Below, in pieces: positions 43,136 to 56,175 of a stretch of 64,000 nt of DNA. The stretch is from Streptosporangium album (lineage in GTDB: Bacteria; Actinomycetota; Actinomycetes; Streptosporangiales; Streptosporangiaceae), in the NCBI RefSeq assembly GCF_014203795.1, contig NZ_JACHJU010000006.1, forward strand, positions 186,001 to 250,000, in the 5' to 3' direction. The notes beneath the pieces were generated by a model that saw only the letters and a program-made list of their open reading frames with translations, was not told the DNA's origin and did no database searches. Each line of letters opens with the position of its first letter. Position 1 is the first letter of the stretch. Position numbers and translations under genes: made by a program.

Positions 43136-43485
43136 GACGGGGCCCTTCAGCGCGGGGGTCACTGTTTTCTTCCGCCCCCAGCACATCGTCTGGGCGGGCT
43201 GGCGGACAGGGCCGTAGGACTGAGGCTCTGTGCCCTGATTTCCCGATAAATAGGGACTTTCGGCACTTGAGAGGTCGGCGCGACCGTCGGCTTCGACGGA
43301 CCGGGGATCACCTGACCGCTCGGAGAAGGCTGATCCGGTGATCTTGGAGGGCCGGTTTCTGGCGCCGTCATTTTCTTTTCGGTACCCTCGGCTTCTAGAT
43401 CGAGAGGCGCTGCAACGGGCTCAGGCCCGCCACGCTCGGTCTGAACCGTGTAGCAAGGGCGCCTCCCACAACGGGAGGTGGTCCG
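43136..43485. other. 350-bp intergenic region between divergent doxX and metH
   Basis: It contains GGGACTTTCGGCAC at 43253-43266 and an AT-richer stretch around 43365-43385. No gene is seen. I looked for cobalamin and SAM riboswitch consensus elements (common upstream of metH) and did not recognise one. Confidence 0.5.
43462..43478 (+). promoter_or_regulatory. hairpin that sequesters the metH Shine-Dalgarno
   Basis: CCTCCC (43462-43467) pairs with GGGAGG (43473-43478) around an ACAAC loop. The GGAGG it hides is the ribosome-binding site 7 bases before the GTG start of metH. Such an arrangement could make metH translation conditional. Confidence 0.5.
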
Positions 43486-47202
<3,717 letters not shown>

Positions 47203-47206
47203 TCCG

Positions 47207-47497
47207 TCATCGCGACCCCGGAGTCAGCCCGCGGAGCCGTCCGTCGAGTTCGCACTGGTAGAAGTCCATGAACCCGTCGGGGTCGGGACCGGCGTTCTGC
47301 GTCACCAGCCGGTCGAAGCCGGCGTCGACGTACTGCTGGGCGACCTCGACGAAGCGGGCCGGGTCCGGGCCGCAGGCGAACTGCGCGAGGACGTGCTCGT
47401 TGAGTCGCTCGCCGGAGCCGACGCCGAGGGTGAAACGGCCGCCGGACATCAGGGCGAGTGTCGCGGCGGCCTGGGCGATGATCGCCGGGAGAACGCG
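47207..47497 (-). pseudogene. F420-dependent LLM-class oxidoreductase with internal deletion
   Basis: A minus-strand frame of about 97 codons starts mid-domain (RVLPAIIAQAAATLALMSGGRFTLGVGSGERLNEHV, typical of F420-dependent luciferase-like oxidoreductases). It then jumps to the C-terminal part (PARFVEVAQQYVDAGFDRLVTQNAG, then FMDFYQCELDGRL). About 150 middle residues and the first ~85 are missing. The upstream end abuts the stop codon of the phospholipase gene at 47500, with no start codon of its own. The remnant also ends 4 bases from the metH stop. Confidence 0.78.
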
Positions 47498-47499
47498 CC

Positions 47500-48000
47500 T
47501 CAGGCGGCGTCGGCGCGGGTCCCGCCGAGGCCGCGCACCGCCGCGTAGTAGGTGTCGGCGGTCCGGCGGCAGATGACGCCCTTGTAGGACTCCAGGCCCG
47601 AGTACTTGCGGCAGACGTCGTACATGTCGTCCTTGAAGTTCTGGTCGATGTCCCCGCGGACGTCCTCGTTGAACCGGCCCTGTCTCTTGTAGTTGCGATA
47701 GCCGAAGTCATGGCGTTGGCAGGAGGGCAGGAAGTTGAATCCCTCCGGCTTGTCCGGCGCCCAGGAACAGCCGTCCGAGGACCAGTCGAGCTGGTCGGCG
47801 TACGGCTGCGCGGCCCGGTTGCTGAGGAAGGTCCCCATCGAGACATCGAACAGGAACTCGTCGGTCTTCTGCTGCAGCTCGACCTGGGTCAGGGATAAAA
47901 GGCGTGCGGAGTCGGCATGGGCCGGCATCGCGCCGATGAAACCCGCGGCCGCCACCGTCACAGCGGCGGCGACTCCCGCGACGCCATTTCGCATTCCCAT
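47500..48000 (-). CDS. secreted prokaryotic phospholipase A2
   Basis: This 166-residue protein has a signal peptide (cleavage about MPAHA-DS, residue 29) and a prokaryotic PLA2 domain (Pfam PF09056). The catalytic dyad is His97-Asp98 in SCQRHDFGYRNYKRQ, with the calcium region DGCSWAPDKPEGF and four mature cysteines (78, 94, 130, 144) able to form two disulfides. It hydrolyses the sn-2 acyl bond of phospholipids outside the cell. The ATG at 48000 has AAGGA upstream; one at 47994 is possible. The streptomycete PLA2 has the same plan. It is divergent from the AfsR-like regulator. Confidence 0.9.
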   Translation of the reverse strand: MGMRNGVAGVAAAVTVAAAGFIGAMPAHADSARLLSLTQVELQQKTDEFLFDVSMGTFLSNRAAQPYADQLDWSSDGCSWAPDKPEGFNFLPSCQRHDFGYRNYKRQGRFNEDVRGDIDQNFKDDMYDVCRKYSGLESYKGVICRRTADTYYAAVRGLGGTRADAA

Positions 48001-48279
48001 GGAGCGTCCTTTCCAAGGCACCTGATAATCGACATGCGTCATCACTTGCACCGGTATTGAAAATGGAACGGATTGGACGGTGTCCGTTGCCCGTTGATTG
48101 GACGGCTCCGGAGACACGCACCCTGGATCGATAGAGTGACTCTTCGTGGGCGTCGCGCCACACCGCGCTGTGATGGCTCGTGTCCGCAATCATTCAGGAA
48201 GTGTCTGGAGGAATTCTCAAAGAAACTTGAACCGCTCTGTCGTCTCTGGTGTAGTAACAGGTGACTGTCAGGAGCGGCG

Positions 48280-50166
48280 GTGTTTCAGCTATTCGGGCCG
48301 GTCAAGTTCACCGTGCAGGGCAGCAGGGTCGACCTGGGGCCGGCCAAGCAGCGGACGGTGCTCGCGGCACTGCTGACCGACGCCGGCCGGCTGGTGACCT
48401 GGTCGGCCCTGGTCGACCGGGTGTGGGACCAGGCGCCGACGACCGACGCCCGCAACGTCCTGTACACCTACGTCAACAGGATCCGGCGGCTGCTGGAGCG
48501 GGCACACGCGGCCGGCGGGCCGGAGGCGGCACTGGTCCGCCGGACGGGTGGCTACGTGCTGGAGGTCGAGCCCGACCGGGTGGATCTGCACAGGTTCCGC
48601 CGGTTGGTGAGCACCGCCCACGATCAGCGGTGCTCCGACGCCGACCGGTCAAGGCTGCTGCGAGAGGCGCTGGACCTGTGGGACGGGGCGGCCCTGGCCG
48701 ACCTGCCCGGGGCATGGGCGGCGCGGACACGCGAGACGTGGAACAGGCAGCGGCTGGACGCGGTCGCGTACTGGGCCCGGGCCGAGCTGCGGCTCGGCCG
48801 GCACGATGAGGTGATCGGGCCGGTGCGGGAGCTGGTGGCCGAGCATCCGTTCGCCGAGCCGCTGGTGGCGGTCCTGATGCGGGCGCTCGTGGCCGCGGGG
48901 TGGGACGCCGAGGCCCTGGACTGCTACGCCACCACCAGAGCCCGGCTGGTCGGCAGATTCGGGGCCGAGCCCGGGCCGGAGCTCCGCGAGGTGCACGAGA
49001 TGATCCTGCGCCGTGACCGTGATCGGGCCACTCGTGTGCGGCGTGCCCCCTCAGCGGCCCGGCCGGTGCCGGCGCAGCTACCCGCCGACGTGCCCACCTT
49101 CGTCGGCAGGGAGCACGAGCTGTCCCGGCTGTCCGACCACCTCGCCGGCACCGGCCGGACGACGATGGTGACCTACACGGTGTCCGGCACCGCCGGGGTG
49201 GGCAAGAGCGCCCTCGCCGTACGGTGGGCCCACCGGGTCCGGGACGCCTTCCCCGACGGGCAGCTCTACGTCAACCTGCGTGGCCATGACCTCGAGCAGC
49301 CGGTGGCGGCCGCCGCCGCGCTGGCCGGCTTCCTGTCCGCTCTGGGCGTGGCCGAGCAGGACGTCCCCCCGGAGGTGAACGAGCGGGCCGCCCGCTACCG
49401 CACCGAGATCAGCGGCCGGCGCATGCTGATCCTCCTGGACAACGCCCTGTCGGTCGAGCAGGTCCGTCCCCTGTTGCCCGGCACGCCGTCGTGCGTGGTG
49501 ATGGTGACCAGCCGGGACTCCCTGGCCGGGCTGGTGGCCCTGCACGGCGCCCACCGCCTGGAGCTGGACCTGCTCCCCGTCGCCGACGCGACCGCTCTGC
49601 TGTCGGCCCTCATCGGCGGGCCGGCCGAGGCCGATTCCGAGGCCACCTCCGTTCTCGCCGGACAGTGCGCGCGGCTGCCGCTGGCCCTGCGGGTCGTGGC
49701 CGAGCTGGCCACCGCCCGCCCGGCGATCTCCCTCACCGAGCTGGCCGGGAAGCTGGCCGACCGGCGGCGGCGTCTGGATCTGCTGGACGCCGGCGGGGAC
49801 CCGCGGGCGGCGGTGCGGGCGGTGTTCTCCCGGTCCTACGCCCGACTCCCCGCCGACGCCGCCCGGATGTTCCGGCTCCTGGGCCTGCATCCGGCCTCCG
49901 ACCTCGACCTCCCGGCGGCCGCCGCCCTCACCGGAGAGCCGCCGGAGCGGGCCCACCGGCTCCTCGACCTGCTCGCCCGCGCTCATCTGATCCAGCCGGC
50001 CTCCACCGGCCGGTACGGCATGCATGACCTGCTGCGCGCCTATGCCGCCGACCTCGCCCATGCCGAGGACAGCCGGCAGGAGCGCCATGAGGCCCTGACC
50101 CGTCTGCTCGACCACGATCTGACGACCTCCCCGGCCGAGCCGGACATCCTCCTCTCCCCGAAATAG
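48280..50166 (+). CDS. SARP/AfsR-type regulator (winged helix-BTAD-NB-ARC), short form
   Basis: This 628-residue regulator has an OmpR-like winged helix (FQLFGPVKFTVQGSRVDLGPAKQRTVLAALL), a bacterial transcriptional activation domain (about 90-240; VDLHRFRRLV, ALDLWDG, RFGAEPGPELREVHEMIL) and an NB-ARC ATPase (FVGREHELSRL, P-loop SGTAGVGKSALAV, LLDNA, MVTSRD, LPLALRVV). AfsR-type proteins are usually over 900 residues with C-terminal TPRs. Here the frame ends shortly after the winged-helix part (GMHDLLRAYAAD, RLLDHDL), so the TPR region is missing, probably by truncation. GTG start with CAGGAG upstream. It is divergent from the secreted phospholipase and may control it. Confidence 0.88.
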   Translation: MFQLFGPVKFTVQGSRVDLGPAKQRTVLAALLTDAGRLVTWSALVDRVWDQAPTTDARNVLYTYVNRIRRLLERAHAAGGPEAALVRRTGGYVLEVEPDRVDLHRFRRLVSTAHDQRCSDADRSRLLREALDLWDGAALADLPGAWAARTRETWNRQRLDAVAYWARAELRLGRHDEVIGPVRELVAEHPFAEPLVAVLMRALVAAGWDAEALDCYATTRARLVGRFGAEPGPELREVHEMILRRDRDRATRVRRAPSAARPVPAQLPADVPTFVGREHELSRLSDHLAGTGRTTMVTYTVSGTAGVGKSALAVRWAHRVRDAFPDGQLYVNLRGHDLEQPVAAAAALAGFLSALGVAEQDVPPEVNERAARYRTEISGRRMLILLDNALSVEQVRPLLPGTPSCVVMVTSRDSLAGLVALHGAHRLELDLLPVADATALLSALIGGPAEADSEATSVLAGQCARLPLALRVVAELATARPAISLTELAGKLADRRRRLDLLDAGGDPRAAVRAVFSRSYARLPADAARMFRLLGLHPASDLDLPAAAALTGEPPERAHRLLDLLARAHLIQPASTGRYGMHDLLRAYAADLAHAEDSRQERHEALTRLLDHDLTTSPAEPDILLSPK

Positions 50167-50311
50167 CCGGGCGAAAGCCGATGGATAGCGCGGTCGGGCA
50201 ATCTGGGCGCACGCGAGGCCGATCGGCACATGATGGACGCGGATCACGGCTATCGCGGCATTGACGACTGGTCCGTCCCGGCGGGCTCGGGCAGATTGGT
50301 GTGTCCTGGAA

Positions 50312-50650
50312 ATGAGCATTACCGCACTGGCGCTGGACAGCGTATACGGCCGGAAGGCGGCCGGCGTACGGGCTCGTCTGGAGCGGGTGGTGAACGGGAC
50401 CTGGGAGGACATCGCCGAGGTTGAGACCGATTATGAGGGGTGCATCAAGCAGTGGGACGGCGCCAGCCTGGAACGCGGCCTTTACCGCATCGTCTTCGAC
50501 AGCGACCAGTATTTCGTCGCTCTGGGCCTGAGCGCCGCCTATCCCGAGATATCGGTCATGTTCCGTATCCAGGACGAGGTTGACTCGTACCAGATCCAGG
50601 TGACCCTCTCCCCCTATTTCTATTCCACCTATTTCGGCTCCAACAATTGA
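50312..50650 (+). CDS. transthyretin-like protein lacking hydroxyisourate hydrolase active site
   Basis: This 112-residue protein clearly follows the HIU hydrolase/transthyretin fold: SITALALDSVYGRKAAGVRARLERV (family STHVLDTxxGxPAxGV), TDYEGCIKQWDG, LERGLYRIVFDSDQYFVALG, YPEISVMFRI and the C-terminal LSPYFYSTYFGS (family LSPxxYSTYRGS). The three catalytic features are gone: the N-terminal His is Leu/Ala, the HYH before the last strand is SYQ, and the YRGS Arg is Phe. A structural or ligand-binding role is therefore more likely than uricolysis. There is no signal peptide. It lies 146 bp after the AfsR-like gene, on the same strand. Confidence 0.78.
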   Translation: MSITALALDSVYGRKAAGVRARLERVVNGTWEDIAEVETDYEGCIKQWDGASLERGLYRIVFDSDQYFVALGLSAAYPEISVMFRIQDEVDSYQIQVTLSPYFYSTYFGSNN

Positions 50651-50828
50651 TGGGATGCTCCGGCCGCGGCGGAAAAGGGTGAGAAAGAACGGCGGGGGAG
50701 CCGGCCGCTTTCCGTCCCCGCCGGCCCTGCGCGCGGGCGACGGTCCGTAAAGCGCGACAGGTTGGGTTTTCACCAATCCCGGTATCACCGTCCGGAGTGA
50801 CGTCGGCGGTGTCGGGCACATCCCTCAC

Positions 50829-51488
50829 ATGCCCGACACCGCCATCCTCGACATCGACGGCACCCTGGTCGACACCAACTACCAGCACGCGCTCGCGTGG
50901 TTCCGGGCGTTCGGCCGCTACGACGTGTGGCTGCCGCTGTGGCGCATCCACCGGCACATCGGCATGGGCGGTGACCAGCTGGTGGCGGCCCTCGCCGGTG
51001 ACGAGGCCGAGCAGCGGCACGGCGACGCGCTCCGTGACGCGTGGGTGGAGGAGTTCGACCCGTTCATCGACGAGGTGAGGCCCTTCGACGGCGCCACCGA
51101 GCTCCTGGACGAGCTCGGCGGTCGCGGTTTCACCGTCGTCCTGGCCTCATCGGGCAAGCCCCAGCACGTCGAGCACTTCCTCGACCTCATCGACGGCTGG
51201 TCACGTTGCCGGGCATGGACCACCTCCGAGGACGTCGAGGCGACCAAACCCGCCCTCGACCTGCTCCAGGTGGCGCTGGACAAGGTGGGAGGCGGCTCCG
51301 GTGTCGCGGTGGGCGATTCCACCTGGGACTTCCTCGCCGCGGGCAGGGCCGGGATGCCCGGCGTCGCGGTCCGCACCGGCGGCTTCTCACCCGAAGAGCT
51401 GCGCGAGGCCGGCGCCGCCCACGTCTTCGACTCCCTCACCGAGCTGATCGCCGGTCTTGACCGCACCCCGCTGCGGGCACCCCCCTGA
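50829..51488 (+). CDS. HAD-superfamily hydrolase (phosphatase)
   Basis: This 219-residue HAD protein has motif I LDIDGTLVDTN (nucleophile Asp), motif II VVLASSG, motif III Lys in TKPALDL and motif IV GVAVGDSTWDFLAAGRAGM. The helical cap between motifs I and II fits subfamily I, as in phosphoglycolate phosphatase or beta-phosphoglucomutase-like proteins. The substrate is unknown. There is no clear ribosome-binding site, so translation may be leaderless or from a weak site. It is independent of neighbours by spacing. Confidence 0.9.
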   Translation: MPDTAILDIDGTLVDTNYQHALAWFRAFGRYDVWLPLWRIHRHIGMGGDQLVAALAGDEAEQRHGDALRDAWVEEFDPFIDEVRPFDGATELLDELGGRGFTVVLASSGKPQHVEHFLDLIDGWSRCRAWTTSEDVEATKPALDLLQVALDKVGGGSGVAVGDSTWDFLAAGRAGMPGVAVRTGGFSPEELREAGAAHVFDSLTELIAGLDRTPLRAPP

Positions 51489-51584
51489 GCCCGGCTATGC
51501 CGCCCGCTCGCGCAGGCCTCTGCCGGGAGATCGCTACGCGGCTGATTCGAGCTCGTCGATCAGAGGAGACGACTCCAGTCCTGA

Positions 51585-53669
51585 TCAGATGAACGGGCCG
51601 ATGAGGCCGGCGAACTCCTCCGGGCCGACGACTCGCACGCCCAGGCTCTCGGCCTTGGCCCGCTTGGAGCCCGCCTTCTCCCCGGCCACCAGCAGCGACG
51701 TCTTCGCCGAGACGCTGGAGGACGCCCTGCCTCCGGCGCGTTCGATGAGCTCGTTCATCTGGTTGCGGGTGAGCGCCTCCAGCGCCCCGCTCATCGCGCC
51801 GGTGACCACGACGGACATCCCGGCCAGCGGCAGCTCGGGCATGTCGCCCGCCTCCACGTCGGCGCCGGCGTCAGGATCGGCGGGTGGCGTCCATCCCGGT
51901 TCGGTCATGGTGACCCCGGCCTTGATCAGCTTGTCGATGAGGTCGGCGAGTTCGACCAGCTCGGCCACCACCACCGGCGACTTCTCCGGGCCGATGCCCT
52001 CCACCGCCTGGATCGCCTCGGCGTCGGCCGTACGGACGGCGTCCATGCTGCCGAAGTGCCGGGCGATGCGGCGGCTCATGGATCGGCCGGTGCCGCGCAC
52101 GCCCAGCGCGCAGAAGACCCTGCTGAGCGGCTGCGTCTTGGCCCGCTCGATGGCGGCCAGCAGGTTGTCGGTGCTGGTCTCGCCCATCCGTTCCAGGCCC
52201 AGCACCTGCTCGCGGGTCAGGGAGAACAGGTCGGCGAAGTCGGCGATCAGCCCGGCGTCCAGCATCTGCTGGATGCGGCTTTCGGCCAGACCTTCGATGT
52301 CGAGCTGGTCGCGGCCGGCGGCGTAGCCGATGGAGGCGATGGCCCGGCAGGCGCGGCCTCGTACGCACCGCCACCGCTCCTGGGAGCTGTCGATGGCGTC
52401 GCCGCAGTTCGGGCAGACCTGCGGGATCGGGATCGGCCGCTCGTCGCCGGTGCGCAGGTGCACGACCGGCGCCTCGACCCGCGGGATCACGTCGCCGGCC
52501 TTGTAGACGGTCACGCTGTCGCCGAGCATCAAGCCACGACGCGCTATGTCGGAGGCGTTGTGCAAGGTGGCGTAGGTGACGGTGCTGCCGTCGAGCTCGA
52601 CCGGCTCCAGCACGGCGCGCGGGGCGATGATGCCGGTGCGGCCGGTGTTCCACTCGACGCCGATCAGTTTGGTGATCTTTTCGGTGGCGGGCAGCTTGTA
52701 GGCGATCGCCCACCGGGGCGCGCGCGAGCTGAAGCCGGCTTGCGCCTGGTCGGCGGCGAGATCGCACTTGATCACGATGCCGTCGATGCCGAAGGCCAGA
52801 TCGGCCCGTTTGGCGGCGATCTGTTCGACCCGCTCCTGGACCTGCTCCAGGGTGGTGGCGACGATCCCGCCGACGTCGGTGACCGCGGGAGTCTGCGCGC
52901 CCTGGCCGGCGACCCACGCCATGACCTCGCTGTGTGGCAGCTCGCGCAGCCGCGCAGCCGGCTCGGAAGCGTCGTCGGGGTGCGACAGCGCGCCGTAGCC
53001 GAAGAACGTCAGCTCGCACACGTACGGCCGGTCCTGGGCACGCAGCGTTCCGGCGGCGGCGCTGCGCGGGTTGGCGAACGTGGTGCCGTCGTGCGCCTGC
53101 CGCTTGGCGCACGCGTCTTCGAACTGCGACGCGGTCATCATCACCTCACCGCGCAACTCCACCGTGACGGGCTCGGCCAGCCTGGCGGGCAGCCCCACGA
53201 TGGTGCCGATCGCGTGGCTCACGTCCTCACCCGCGGTCCCGTCACCCCGGGTGACCAGCTGCACCAGCCGCCCGCCGCGGTAACGCGCGGAGATCGCCAG
53301 CCCATCGAGCTTCGGCTCCACGCTCCACGCCGTCACCGGCCGGCCCAGCCGGCGCTCCAGCGACGCGGCCCAGTCGACCAGCTGCTCGGCGCCGAAGACG
53401 TTGTCCAGGCTCAGCATCGGCACCGTGTGCGGCACATCGCCGACCACCGCGCCACCGGCCACCTTGCCCGTCGGCGAGGACGGCAGCACCTCATCGGGAT
53501 GCTCGGTCTCATACGCCTGGATGCCCCGGACCAGCCGGTCGTAGGCGTCGTCGTCCAGCGCGGACGTGCCGTCGCGGTAGTAGGCCTCGGCGGCGTCCAG
53601 GGCGAGCTGAACGGCTTCGGCGTAGGCGATCTGATCGGCGAGGAGGGTGCTGGGGGGCGCGTCGGTCAT
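51585..53669 (-). CDS. ligA: NAD-dependent DNA ligase
   Basis: This 694-residue ligase is complete: Ia domain ([10 protein letters not shown]), adenylation domain with the active-site Lys120 in [27 protein letters not shown], the OB domain ([17 protein letters not shown]), a four-Cys zinc finger ([17 protein letters not shown] ... C), helix-hairpin-helix repeats ([24 protein letters not shown]) and a BRCT domain ([16 protein letters not shown]). It seals nicks with NAD. Whether it is the primary or a second ligA copy cannot be told here; the usual neighbours gatC/gatA of the primary actinomycete ligA are absent, which hints at a second copy. Confidence 0.95.
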   Translation of the reverse strand: MTDAPPSTLLADQIAYAEAVQLALDAAEAYYRDGTSALDDDAYDRLVRGIQAYETEHPDEVLPSSPTGKVAGGAVVGDVPHTVPMLSLDNVFGAEQLVDWAASLERRLGRPVTAWSVEPKLDGLAISARYRGGRLVQLVTRGDGTAGEDVSHAIGTIVGLPARLAEPVTVELRGEVMMTASQFEDACAKRQAHDGTTFANPRSAAAGTLRAQDRPYVCELTFFGYGALSHPDDASEPAARLRELPHSEVMAWVAGQGAQTPAVTDVGGIVATTLEQVQERVEQIAAKRADLAFGIDGIVIKCDLAADQAQAGFSSRAPRWAIAYKLPATEKITKLIGVEWNTGRTGIIAPRAVLEPVELDGSTVTYATLHNASDIARRGLMLGDSVTVYKAGDVIPRVEAPVVHLRTGDERPIPIPQVCPNCGDAIDSSQERWRCVRGRACRAIASIGYAAGRDQLDIEGLAESRIQQMLDAGLIADFADLFSLTREQVLGLERMGETSTDNLLAAIERAKTQPLSRVFCALGVRGTGRSMSRRIARHFGSMDAVRTADAEAIQAVEGIGPEKSPVVVAELVELADLIDKLIKAGVTMTEPGWTPPADPDAGADVEAGDMPELPLAGMSVVVTGAMSGALEALTRNQMNELIERAGGRASSSVSAKTSLLVAGEKAGSKRAKAESLGVRVVGPEEFAGLIGPFI

Positions 53670-53807
53670 GATCCCATCATGCTGCCCGGCACCGACAGTT
53701 TCGGCTTGCGGAACGTGACCCCGAGCTGGAGCGTCCTTCCCGGGCGCGGCGACAATCGATCACTCATCGTCGGTCCAGGCACGCCTCTGCGGGGACCCGC
53801 GGCCTGA

Positions 53808-54014
53808 TCAGGACGGTGCGGGTTCCGTGCCCTGGTGCTCGATGTGGGCGTCCGGTCCTGGGAAGACCAAGGCCTCGTGTTCCTGGTCAAGCCAGCGGAC
53901 CTCGTACGGCGGTGAACCGTCGGCATGGTGCAACGCGGTGATGACGCCGATGCGTCGTGGCTCGCCCAGATGGGCACTTTCAACGACTAGCCGGTCCCCG
54001 ATATCTGCCTTCAT
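53808..54014 (-). CDS. DUF1918 small protein
   Basis: This 68-residue SH3-like small protein matches the DUF1918 pattern: MKADIGDRLVVES, RRIGVITALHHADGSPPYEVRWLDQEHEALVFPGPDA. It occurs often in actinomycetes near hypoxia- and stress-related genes and universal stress proteins, with no known reaction. AGGAAAGGGG precedes the ATG. It lies upstream of and in the same direction as ligA. Confidence 0.88.
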   Translation of the reverse strand: MKADIGDRLVVESAHLGEPRRIGVITALHHADGSPPYEVRWLDQEHEALVFPGPDAHIEHQGTEPAPS

Positions 54015-54498
54015 GGCTGGCCCCTTTCCTCTCTCTTCCATTCCAGCTCTACCCGGGCGTGAACGCCGGCCATGCGCCGGGCGGCCCGGAAGGGCTTTCA
54101 TCATGACGTGGGCCCGGTGAGCTGATCGATGTCCTCCGAGGTGACGGCGCTCAGGGTGATCACGATGATCGCCTCCCGTCAGTCCGTCAGTCCGTCATTC
54201 CAATCTGGTCTGATGGCTTCCGCCGGGATAGGGCAGGAGGTCCCGAGGGTGGGTGACTTCCGTACCGCCTGACGTGGGCCCGATCCACTGGCGCGTGCAA
54301 GTGATCGGAGAGTCCGCCGTTGTGGCAGCAGGCGCGCTGCACAAGGCGACTTTCCAGGCCCACCGAGCCGGGTGAGCCTCCTCCGCTTCCGAGATATCAG
54401 CATCAAGGACCGAGAAACGGTAGAGAGAGGCCAAAAGTCTCTCCGGGCAAGGTCCATGGGCCCTGAGGCGACGGACGGAGCGGGTTCATGATGGGACC
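54015..54498. other. 484-bp region without a convincing full gene
   Basis: It contains the 20-aa candidate above and a 40-codon plus-strand frame at 54253-54375 (HWRVQVIGESAVVAAGALHK). A minus-strand frame at 54195-54434 has no homology I can recognise. A short palindromic GGTCCATGGGCCC lies at 54451-54463, about 36 bp before the formate dehydrogenase operon. Most of this looks like promoter DNA and gene debris. Confidence 0.4.
54101..54163 (-). CDS. candidate 20-aa peptide ORF
   Basis: A GTG with GGGAGG 8 bases upstream opens a 20-codon frame, MITLSAVTSEDIDQLTGPTS, ending in TCATGATG, where another ATG overlaps. It has normal codon bias but is too short to judge. It might be a leader peptide or a truncated gene end upstream of DUF1918. 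Confidence 0.25.
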   Translation of the reverse strand: MITLSAVTSEDIDQLTGPTS

Positions 54499-56175
54499 AT
54501 GAGTTCGGCTGGTTGGTTGGACGCCTTTCGAGCACTGGCCGACCTACGCGGACGGCCCGGCACCCGGCTGATGGAGTCTCTGGCCAGGGCCGCCGCCGGT
54601 TCAGCGGAAGGCCCGCGGGCATGGGCGCCCGCGGTAGCCGGGCGGTTGGGCCTGCCGGCGGCCGCCGGGCTGGGACCGGCCACCTTCTACGCCGACCTCG
54701 CCGCCCGGCACGGCCGCCGCCACGTGCGGGTCTGCACCGCCGCGGCCTGCTTCGCCGCCTGCGCGGGCCGGCACCTCGCCGAGGTCGAGAACGTGCTCGG
54801 CACCCCTGTGAACAGCGCCGATCCGCAGGCCGGGGCCTCGCTGCAGGGTGTCCGCTGCCTCGGTTACTGCTACGCGGGCCCGGCCTGCCTCGACGGCGAC
54901 CTACCCTGCACCGGCCCGGCCGTCGCCGATCAGCTCGCCGGCCGCGCCCTGCCACGGGCACCCTCGATTCCGGTCGCCGATGCCACCGGTGACCCGGTTG
55001 TGCTCGCCGGCATCGTCGCGGGGGAGTCCTCCTGGCAGGTGTGGCCCGAAACCGTGGACACGCGCAGGCCGGAACAGGTCCACGCCGAGGTGGCGGTCTC
55101 CGGGCTGCGGGGGCGTGGTGGCGCCGGCTTCCCGGTGGCCGCCAAGTGGGCCGCCGCGGGCGGCTCGCCTGACACGGTGGTGGTCGCCAACGGGGATGAG
55201 GGCGATCCCGGCTCCTACGCCGACCGGTTGCTGATGGAAGCCGATCCGGCGCGGGTGCTGGAGGGGTTGGCGCTGGCCTGTTTCGCCTGCGGAGCCCGCC
55301 GCGGCGTGGTGCTGGTGCGTTCGGAGTACCCGCGGGCGCTGGTGAGGATGCGGGCCGCGGTGGAGCGGGCCTACGCCGGCGGGCACCTGGGACGGATGAT
55401 CCACGGCAGCGGCGTCGAGCTTGACGTCGAGGTGGTCGAGGGCGCCGGTTCCTACGTGGCAGGCGAGGAGACCGCCCTGATCGCCGGGCTGGAGGGTGCT
55501 CGTGGATGCGCGCGGGCCCGCCCGCCCTACCCGACGCAGCGGGGCCTGTGGAACGCGCCGACCGTGGTCAACAACGTCGAGACGCTGGCCGCCGTCCCGT
55601 GGATCCTGCGGCATGGCGGGACCGCGTACGCCCGCCGCGGTACGGGGGCCGAGACCGGCACGAAGCTGGTCTGCCTGTCCGAGCGGTTCGCCCGGCCCGG
55701 CTGCTACGAGGTCGAACTCGGCACATCGGTGCTCCGCATCGTCACCGAGCTGGGCGGCGGCCTGCGCGAGGGGGCGGAGCTGAGCGTTCTGCAGGTGGGC
55801 GGGCCGCTGGGCGGCTTCCTCGCCCCCAACCGGCTGGACGTGCCGCTGACCGATGCCGCCCTGACGAGCCAGGGCGCCACGCTCGGGCACGCCGGCCTCG
55901 TCGCCTTCGACCAGCAGGTGGAACCCGAGGAGGTGCTGCGGCATGTGTGGGAGTTCGCCGCCGCCGAGAGCTGCGGGGCCTGCTCACCCTGCAGGGTCGG
56001 TTCCCGCCGCGGTCTGGAGATCGCCGAGGCCGGTGTGCCGCCGGGGGAGGAGTACGCGCGGCTGCTCCGGGTGATGGGCCAGGCCAGCCTGTGCGCCTTC
56101 GGGCGGCGGGTGCCCGCCGCGGTGCGCAGTCTTGTCCGTGCCTACGGGGACAGGCTGGCGGGGTGGGACCGATGA
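54499..56175 (+). CDS. NuoE/NuoF-fused NAD(P)-linked formate dehydrogenase beta subunit
   Basis: This 558-residue diaphorase subunit begins with a NuoE-like thioredoxin-fold [2Fe-2S] domain (about 1-155; CTAAACFAAC, CLGYCYAGPAC). It continues with the NuoF FMN/NAD domain (GLRGRGGAGFPVAAKW, VVANGDEGDPGSYADR, GAGSYVAGEETALI, NNVETLAAVPWI) and the C-terminal [4Fe-4S] site (ESCGACSPCRVGSRRG ... SLCAFG). Such fusions pair with a formate dehydrogenase alpha subunit, which starts inside its stop codon here (ATGA at 56172). It transfers electrons from formate to NAD. The beta subunit looks intact, but its partner is broken. Confidence 0.9.
   Translation: MSSAGWLDAFRALADLRGRPGTRLMESLARAAAGSAEGPRAWAPAVAGRLGLPAAAGLGPATFYADLAARHGRRHVRVCTAAACFAACAGRHLAEVENVLGTPVNSADPQAGASLQGVRCLGYCYAGPACLDGDLPCTGPAVADQLAGRALPRAPSIPVADATGDPVVLAGIVAGESSWQVWPETVDTRRPEQVHAEVAVSGLRGRGGAGFPVAAKWAAAGGSPDTVVVANGDEGDPGSYADRLLMEADPARVLEGLALACFACGARRGVVLVRSEYPRALVRMRAAVERAYAGGHLGRMIHGSGVELDVEVVEGAGSYVAGEETALIAGLEGARGCARARPPYPTQRGLWNAPTVVNNVETLAAVPWILRHGGTAYARRGTGAETGTKLVCLSERFARPGCYEVELGTSVLRIVTELGGGLREGAELSVLQVGGPLGGFLAPNRLDVPLTDAALTSQGATLGHAGLVAFDQQVEPEEVLRHVWEFAAAESCGACSPCRVGSRRGLEIAEAGVPPGEEYARLLRVMGQASLCAFGRRVPAAVRSLVRAYGDRLAGWDR

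Noticed and set aside
43136-43485. cobalamin or SAM riboswitch upstream of metH
   Set aside because: I looked for the conserved B12-box and SAM aptamer sequences and saw none; only the short Shine-Dalgarno hairpin is supported.
54195-54434. 79-codon minus-strand frame before the formate dehydrogenase operon
   Set aside because: No recognisable motif, no ribosome-binding site, and composition is not clearly coding.
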